From contig DUPK01000035.1 of the NCBI GenBank assembly GCA_012838345.1, forward strand, positions 1 to 64,000: a stretch of DNA of 64,000 nt, written 5' to 3'. This stretch comes from Clostridiales bacterium. Its GTDB lineage: Bacteria; Bacillota; Clostridia; Oscillospirales; Oscillospiraceae. Made by a program: the position numbers and the translations under genes. Of this stretch, positions 57,205 to 64,000 are shown piece after piece (position 1 is the first letter of the stretch; each line of letters opens with the position of its first letter). Under the pieces are notes generated by a model. It had not been told where the DNA came from and did no database searches. It saw only the letters and a list, made by a program, of their open reading frames with translations.

Positions 57205-58272
57205 TCAATTATCCTCATAGCCCCCGGGTTTCGGGCAGCTATCCCTGAAAACAACCGGCGGCTCAATGAGCTTTTTTACCGGAGGTGCCAGTGGATTTAC
57301 AAGTATATCGGACAAAATCATAATCGCCTCCCGGGCAATCCGGGCTGTCGGGAACTGAATAGATGTAAGAGTCGGCCGACAGGTTTCAAGAAGAATATCG
57401 TCGCCGAAGGTTATTATCTCCAAATCCTCGGGCACACGGACGCCGGCTTCGATAATGGCGTTCATAAAGCCCGCCGCCAGTATATCGTTTTGTATAAATA
57501 CAGCCTCGGGGAGCCTCCTCCGCCTCAGGAAATCTTCGGCTGCGGCCTCACCTAGCAGGATGATTGTCTTTATGCTGCTCACCCCGCGAATCTGTTTTTG
57601 CAGCACCTCAAATATTTCGGCACTCATGCCAAGTTCAGCGCAGGCTTCCATAAAACCGACGGTGCGGCATTTTACGTTAATTTCTTTTTCACTGTTTCTA
57701 TGGTTAATAATAGCCACTTTTTTCTTTCCGGAGGCCGCAAAAATCTCCGCTGCCTTACGCCCGGCTCTGATATTGTCAACGGCCACGGTTGAGTGCTTGT
57801 CGCTTTCACCGAAGAGCAGCAGCGTCGGGCTGCGCAGCTCAAGTGAATTTATATACTCTATGTCCTCTTCGCATACGGGCGGCACTACAATTCCATGATA
57901 CTGTCCACCGGTGAGCAAATCCTCCACACAGCTCAGCTGCCCTTCCCGGAACGGCTCTATAACAAAGCGCATTTCTCTGGTCTTTCCCTCGTCAAAGAGG
58001 TCCTGCGCTTCAGAAAAAAACGTAATCATAAACGAAGAGCTATGCACCAGATTCCAAAAAAAAGCGACTTCCGGAAGTCTGGAGCCTTTGCCGGTTGAAA
58101 GCTTTTTCGCGGCAAGGTTTGGTATGTAGCCAAGCTCAAGGGAAGCCCTCCAGACCCTGTCGCAAGTCTCCTGTGATATGCGCATATCCTCGGCTTTCCC
58201 GTTGAGAACCAGAGAAACAGTGCTAACCGATACATTAGCCTTCTCCGCTACGTCCGATATACTTACCAACAA
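57205..58272 (-). CDS. LacI family transcriptional regulator
   Basis: An N-terminal LacI helix-turn-helix (ISDVAEKANVSVSTVSLVLN) with hinge helix and a periplasmic-binding-protein-like effector domain of about 290 residues. The ligand is unknown, probably a sugar or nucleoside. TTG start behind GGAGGGG. It faces away from the HAD gene across 190 bases, so regulation of that gene or itself is plausible; no transporter adjoins it. Confidence 0.9.
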   Translation of the reverse strand: MLVSISDVAEKANVSVSTVSLVLNGKAEDMRISQETCDRVWRASLELGYIPNLAAKKLSTGKGSRLPEVAFFWNLVHSSSFMITFFSEAQDLFDEGKTREMRFVIEPFREGQLSCVEDLLTGGQYHGIVVPPVCEEDIEYINSLELRSPTLLLFGESDKHSTVAVDNIRAGRKAAEIFAASGKKKVAIINHRNSEKEINVKCRTVGFMEACAELGMSAEIFEVLQKQIRGVSSIKTIILLGEAAAEDFLRRRRLPEAVFIQNDILAAGFMNAIIEAGVRVPEDLEIITFGDDILLETCRPTLTSIQFPTARIAREAIMILSDILVNPLAPPVKKLIEPPVVFRDSCPKPGGYEDN

Positions 58273-58426
58273 GCATCCCCTCCCCTTGAGGAGTAATTAT
58301 ACACCATTCACTTTTTTAATACAAGTTATTTCCAAGTAATCGCTGGTTTTTGTGTCGTTTTTTTAGCGTTGCATAGGTTTAGAAGTAAAGTTTGTTTTTT
58401 ATACTTGGGCTTTTGATTGACAAACA

Positions 58427-58454
58427 ATTGACGGCTGTTATAATTAACCTGTTT
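58427..58454 (+). promoter_or_regulatory. Promoter of the HAD phosphatase gene
   Basis: TTGACA-N16-TATAAT on the plus strand, both hexamers perfect, 26 bases before the ATG at 58480. Confidence 0.85.
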
Positions 58455-58479
58455 AAAAGCCATCGTGGGGAGGTGTCCT

Positions 58480-59262
58480 ATGAGACCGATAAAAGAGCTG
58501 GGCAAATCAGTTATAAACAAAATCAGCTACGTTCTTTTTGATATAGACGACACAATAACAAGCGGCGGAAAGCTTATGGCGGAGTCTTATTCGGCTCTTT
58601 GGAAGCTCTATAAAAGGGGCTATTCCCTTATTCCCGTGACCGGCCGCCCGGCGGGCTGGTGCGACCTCATAATAAGGCAGTGGCCGGTGCGGGCCGTCGT
58701 GGGCGAAAACGGCGCCTTCGTTTACTATTGCGAGGGGGAAGAGATAAAAACCTTTACCCATCCGTCGGTTGCGCACCCTAAGACCCGGGAGAAGCTGAGC
58801 GCCGTAATGGAGGCCTGCCTAAAGGCCGTGCCGGGCAGCCGCGTCGCAAGGGACCAGTTTGCCCGAATTTATGACCTTGCCATTGATTATAACGAGGACC
58901 CGCCTTATCTCGGTATTGAAGCCGCTGAGAGGATCAAAAACATCTGCGTTTCTATGGGCGCTCAGGCCAAAATCAGCTCTATTCACGTAAACGCCTGGTT
59001 TGGAGACTACGACAAGCTCAAAATGACCCGGCTATTTTTTACGGAAATTCTTAAAGAGACTGACATAAAGGAAAGCTGCATATTCTTCGGGGACTCCCCC
59101 AACGACGAGCCGATGTTTGAGTTCTTTCCAAACAGCTGCGCTGTGGCAAACATCCTTCCGTTTGCGGAAAAGATGCGCCATCTCCCCAACTATGTGACCA
59201 GGCTTGACGGTGCAGAAGGCTTTGCGGAAGCGGCCGAGCAGATTTTATCGGCAGGGGTTTAA
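58480..59262 (+). CDS. HAD-IIB family phosphatase
   Basis: Cytoplasmic phosphatase of the Cof/MPGP type. Motif I is FDIDDTITSGG, motif II lies near VTGRPAGW, and motif IV is FFGDSPNDEPMFEF. Relatives include mannosyl-3-phosphoglycerate and sucrose/trehalose phosphatases and phosphoglycolate phosphatases; the substrate is open. The ATG at 58480 follows GGGGAGGTG. A GC-rich hairpin (59269-59307) ends the gene. Confidence 0.86.
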   Translation: MRPIKELGKSVINKISYVLFDIDDTITSGGKLMAESYSALWKLYKRGYSLIPVTGRPAGWCDLIIRQWPVRAVVGENGAFVYYCEGEEIKTFTHPSVAHPKTREKLSAVMEACLKAVPGSRVARDQFARIYDLAIDYNEDPPYLGIEAAERIKNICVSMGAQAKISSIHVNAWFGDYDKLKMTRLFFTEILKETDIKESCIFFGDSPNDEPMFEFFPNSCAVANILPFAEKMRHLPNYVTRLDGAEGFAEAAEQILSAGV

Positions 59263-59268
59263 ATTATT

Positions 59269-59307
59269 AACCCCCTGGCTGCCATGACATGGTAGCCCAG
59301 GGGGGTT
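59269..59307 (+). terminator. GC-rich hairpin after the HAD gene
   Basis: AACCCCCTGG...CCATG (59269-59286) pairs with CATGG...CCAGGGGGGTT (59288-59307) with small internal bulges. There is no proper T tract, so termination may be partial. Confidence 0.5.
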
Positions 59308-59313
59308 GAGCAT

Positions 59314-59354
59314 AAAAAACCGCCGGCTTCAGCACTGCTGAAATCGACGGTATT
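59314..59354 (-). terminator. Terminator of tRNA-Cys
   Basis: On the minus strand a stem ACCGTCGATTTCAGCA / TGCTGAAGCCGGCGGT with a few mismatches is followed by TTTTTTA (59314-59319). It lies ten bases after the CCA end. Confidence 0.75.
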
Positions 59355-59364
59355 CAAGTACGAC

Positions 59365-59439
59365 TGGAGGCGCCACCCAGATTCGAACTGGGGTATCAGA
59401 GTTTTGCAGACTCGTGCCTTACCACTTGGCTATGGCGCC
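59365..59439 (-). tRNA. tRNA-Cys (GCA)
   Basis: A 75-base gene with CCA encoded. Acceptor GGCGCCA pairs with TGGCGCC, D arm GCC...GGC, anticodon loop CTGCAAA giving GCA, TpsiC arm CCCAG-TTCGAAT-CTGGG, and U73, the discriminator of tRNA-Cys. Confidence 0.96.
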
Positions 59440-59458
59440 CTATCACAGCGCAAGTCGT

Positions 59459-59487
59459 AGTATAACATAAGTATTCCTGTTTGACAA
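59459..59487 (-). promoter_or_regulatory. Promoter of tRNA-Cys
   Basis: TTGTCA-N17-TATACT on the minus strand, 20 bases before the mature 5' end. Confidence 0.75.
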
Positions 59488-59564
59488 GGCTTAAATCGCT
59501 TTTTCAGTACTTTATTTTTTTCAACTGGCCGACACCGGATTTGCACATAATGGAATTTATCCGA

Positions 59565-62289
<2,725 letters not shown>

Positions 62290-62416
62290 AAGGGAACACC
62301 CCCTTACACCAAGTGTATTCAAGAGGGCTTGCCTTTATTTGCTTGAAGAAACACTCTAATCGCAAATATGTCGGATACTCTTTTTTCACAAAATCAAATT
62401 CTCAGCCGCCCGGCGG

Positions 62417-63670
62417 TTACTTTTCGGCATTTCTCAAATATTCCGCCGCGAGCATTACACCCAGCTTTCCGGATTCGTAGGTAAGGCCCCCCTGCAAAAA
62501 GGCCATGTAGGGCGGGCGCATGGGTCCGTCCGCGGAAAGCTCGATAGAAGCCCCCTGTATAAACGCTCCCGCGGCCATGATTACCTGGCAGTCATAACCC
62601 GGCATGTCCCACGGCTCCGGGGTTACGAAGGAATCTATGGGGGCGCCGCGCTGAATTCCGCGGCAAAAGCGCTTTAAAAGTTCGGGGTCGCCGAATTTTA
62701 TCGCCTGTATTATGTCCGAGCGCTTGGAATCCGGCTCAGGATGGCTCTCATAGCCCATAAGCCTCATTAGCTCGGCGCAGAACGCGGCTGTTTTGAGCGC
62801 CTGCGCCACCGTATGCGGCGCCAGAAATAAGCCCTGATAAAGCGCCCTGTTTTGCCCGAGAGTGCAGCCGCACTCGCCGCCGATACCGGGGGCGGTCAGG
62901 CGCATCGCGGCGGCCTCGACAAGCTCCGCCTTGCCGGCGACGTATCCGCCTGTGGGCGCAAGCCCCCCGCCGGGGTTTTTTATAAGCGAGCCTGCAATAA
63001 GGTCGGCTCCGACTTCGATCGGCTCAGCTTCCTCGACAAATTCACCGTAGCAGTTGTCGACTATTACTGCGGCGTCGGGGTTAACACGGTGGACGATTTC
63101 ACATATCCTGCCTATCTCCTCCACTGTGAGCGCCTTGCGCTCGGAATAGCCGCGCGAGCGCTGGATAAAGACTGCCTTGACGCCCCTTTCCGAGGCGGCG
63201 GCCTCAATCTCCGTGTAGGCGGGGTTTTCGTCCGCGGCAAAGTCAACCTGTTTGTATCCAATCCCATAGTATTTGAGCGAGCCGGGGTAATTGCCCGATA
63301 TGCCTATAACGCCCTGAAGCGTGTCGTAGGGAAGCCCCGTCGCCGAAAGGAGTATGTCTCCCGGGCGCAGAGCCGCGAAGATAGCGGCGGTTATTGCGTG
63401 AGTGCCGTTAACAAAGCCGATGCGCACAAGCGCCTTTTCCGCCTTGAAAATCTCGGCGTATATAAGGTCAAGCGTGTCCCTGCCCTTGTCACCGTAGCCG
63501 TAGCCCGTAGTTCCGGCGAAATAGGTATCGGAAACCCTGTGCTTGTGAAAGGCGCTCAGTACCTTTTCGGTGTTCTTTTGCGATATTCTGTCTATCTCGG
63601 AAAAAACGTGCAGGACCTTTGCCTCCGCCTGCTCCGAGAGAGCCTTAGTTTCGGGACTTATATCAAACAT
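62417..63670 (-). CDS. Methionine gamma-lyase family PLP protein (YnbB-like)
   Basis: Cystathionine-gamma-synthase-like PLP enzyme of the group once labelled aluminium-resistance protein. VIVDNCYGEFVEE holds the PLP-binding Asp and AGSLIKNPGGG the Schiff-base Lys. The real substrate is not established. Length 417 residues. The ATG at 63670 follows AAGGA by about 12 bases, longer than usual, but the upstream in-frame frame lacks any ribosome site. Confidence 0.86.
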   Translation of the reverse strand: MFDISPETKALSEQAEAKVLHVFSEIDRISQKNTEKVLSAFHKHRVSDTYFAGTTGYGYGDKGRDTLDLIYAEIFKAEKALVRIGFVNGTHAITAAIFAALRPGDILLSATGLPYDTLQGVIGISGNYPGSLKYYGIGYKQVDFAADENPAYTEIEAAASERGVKAVFIQRSRGYSERKALTVEEIGRICEIVHRVNPDAAVIVDNCYGEFVEEAEPIEVGADLIAGSLIKNPGGGLAPTGGYVAGKAELVEAAAMRLTAPGIGGECGCTLGQNRALYQGLFLAPHTVAQALKTAAFCAELMRLMGYESHPEPDSKRSDIIQAIKFGDPELLKRFCRGIQRGAPIDSFVTPEPWDMPGYDCQVIMAAGAFIQGASIELSADGPMRPPYMAFLQGGLTYESGKLGVMLAAEYLRNAEK

Positions 63671-63770
63671 TTTTATTTCTGTTCCTTTCGCGATGCTGTT
63701 GGCATAATCAAAATTTAACGGAATGGTCAAATTGCGCTTATTCGGCCGAAGCGCGAATAAGTTAAAACGT

Positions 63771-64000
63771 TCAGGCCTGCGCTTCGATAAATAGTCTGGC
63801 TAGTTTCAGCAAATCCTCAAAATCGCGCTTACTGCCGACGCAGGATGGCGAGTGGATATTCCGTATCGCCACCGCTATCCCCGCCGTCTTAACTCCGGCG
63901 CGCGAGCGCTGAACAGCCGCAGCGTCGGTCCCGCCGGCGATTAGCTGCTTTGTCTGCCAGGGAATGCCGTTTTCGTCGGCAAGGTTTGTAAGAAGCGTAT
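63771..64000 (-). CDS. M42 family aminopeptidase, C-terminal fragment
   Basis: Open at the window edge; only the last 75 or so codons are present, ending TGA at 63771-63773. The segment AGGTDAAAVQRSRAGVKTA followed by AIRNIHSPSCV and a final DFEDLLKLARLFIEA is the typical end of an M42 (glutamyl aminopeptidase/FrvX) metallopeptidase, with the His of IHSP a zinc ligand. The remainder lies beyond 64000. Confidence 0.85.
   Translation of the reverse strand, partial: TLLTNLADENGIPWQTKQLIAGGTDAAAVQRSRAGVKTAGIAVAIRNIHSPSCVGSKRDFEDLLKLARLFIEAQA

Noticed and set aside
62852..63718. 288-codon plus-strand frame opposite the methionine gamma-lyase-family gene
   Set aside because: Antisense shadow created by GC-rich codons; the minus-strand frame has PLP motifs.

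Overview
The window looks like chromosome from a spore-forming member of the class Clostridia (Bacillota) with roughly balanced G+C. The evidence is a complete spoIIAA-spoIIAB-sigF operon, spoVAD-spoVAE, a YunB-like sporulation protein, clostridial families (DUF4364, DUF421-DUF4363, a DUF6514-like protein), a tyrosyl T-box leader, many TTG/GTG starts behind strong GGAGG sites, and the DapL route to diaminopimelate. I see no phage, transposase, integrase or CRISPR array. Most genes lie on the minus strand in compact operons. The organism call is inference from gene content.

Layout. 0.2-6.1 kb: a five-gene oligopeptide ABC importer (oppBCDF-oppA) with its own promoter and terminator. 6.6-11.3 kb: a DUF4364 gene facing glmS, dapL and dapF, which feed cell-wall precursor synthesis. 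11.5-14.1 kb: a DUF421-DUF4363 pair, nrdR and two small genes. 14.1-23.9 kb: a long minus-strand run (mltG, U32 peptidase, alaS, HIT protein, comEC, holA, rnmV-like). 24.0-24.1 kb: an unannotated 40-residue cysteine-rich peptide gene with its own ribosome site and terminator. 24.2-29.1 kb: guaB, wecG/tagA-like, tmk, a DJ-1 protein and 5-formyl-THF cyclo-ligase behind one promoter, plus an OGG-type glycosylase. 29.2-30.6 kb: spoVAD-spoVAE without spoVAC.

30.7-36.5 kb: an isolated CoA-acylating aldehyde dehydrogenase, a family 4 uracil-DNA glycosylase, two acyltransferase-fold genes that overlap, and an ABC-2 exporter. 36.6-43.2 kb: a PcrA/UvrD helicase, the spoIIA operon and valS. 43.3-48.4 kb: an SLH-domain polysaccharide deacetylase, glnS behind a leader that folds into a multi-helix structure, and tyrS behind a T-box. 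48.4-54.1 kb: the classical clostridial run dxs-tlyA-nadK-argR-recN. 54.2-55.8 kb: birA-bioY behind a BirA-box-like operator. 56.1-59.4 kb: gapA, a LacI-type regulator, a HAD phosphatase and tRNA-Cys. 59.6-64.0 kb: ligA, yunB-like, a methionine gamma-lyase-family enzyme and the 3' end of an M42 peptidase cut by the window edge.

Most of the window is housekeeping. The parts that merit a second look are the glnS leader RNA, the small cysteine-rich peptide, the promoter that appears to start inside the valS terminator hairpin to drive spoIIA, the BirA operator, the spoVAD-spoVAE pair lacking spoVAC, and an unexplained 11-bp inverted repeat upstream of nrdR. I did not find a convincing new multi-gene system.
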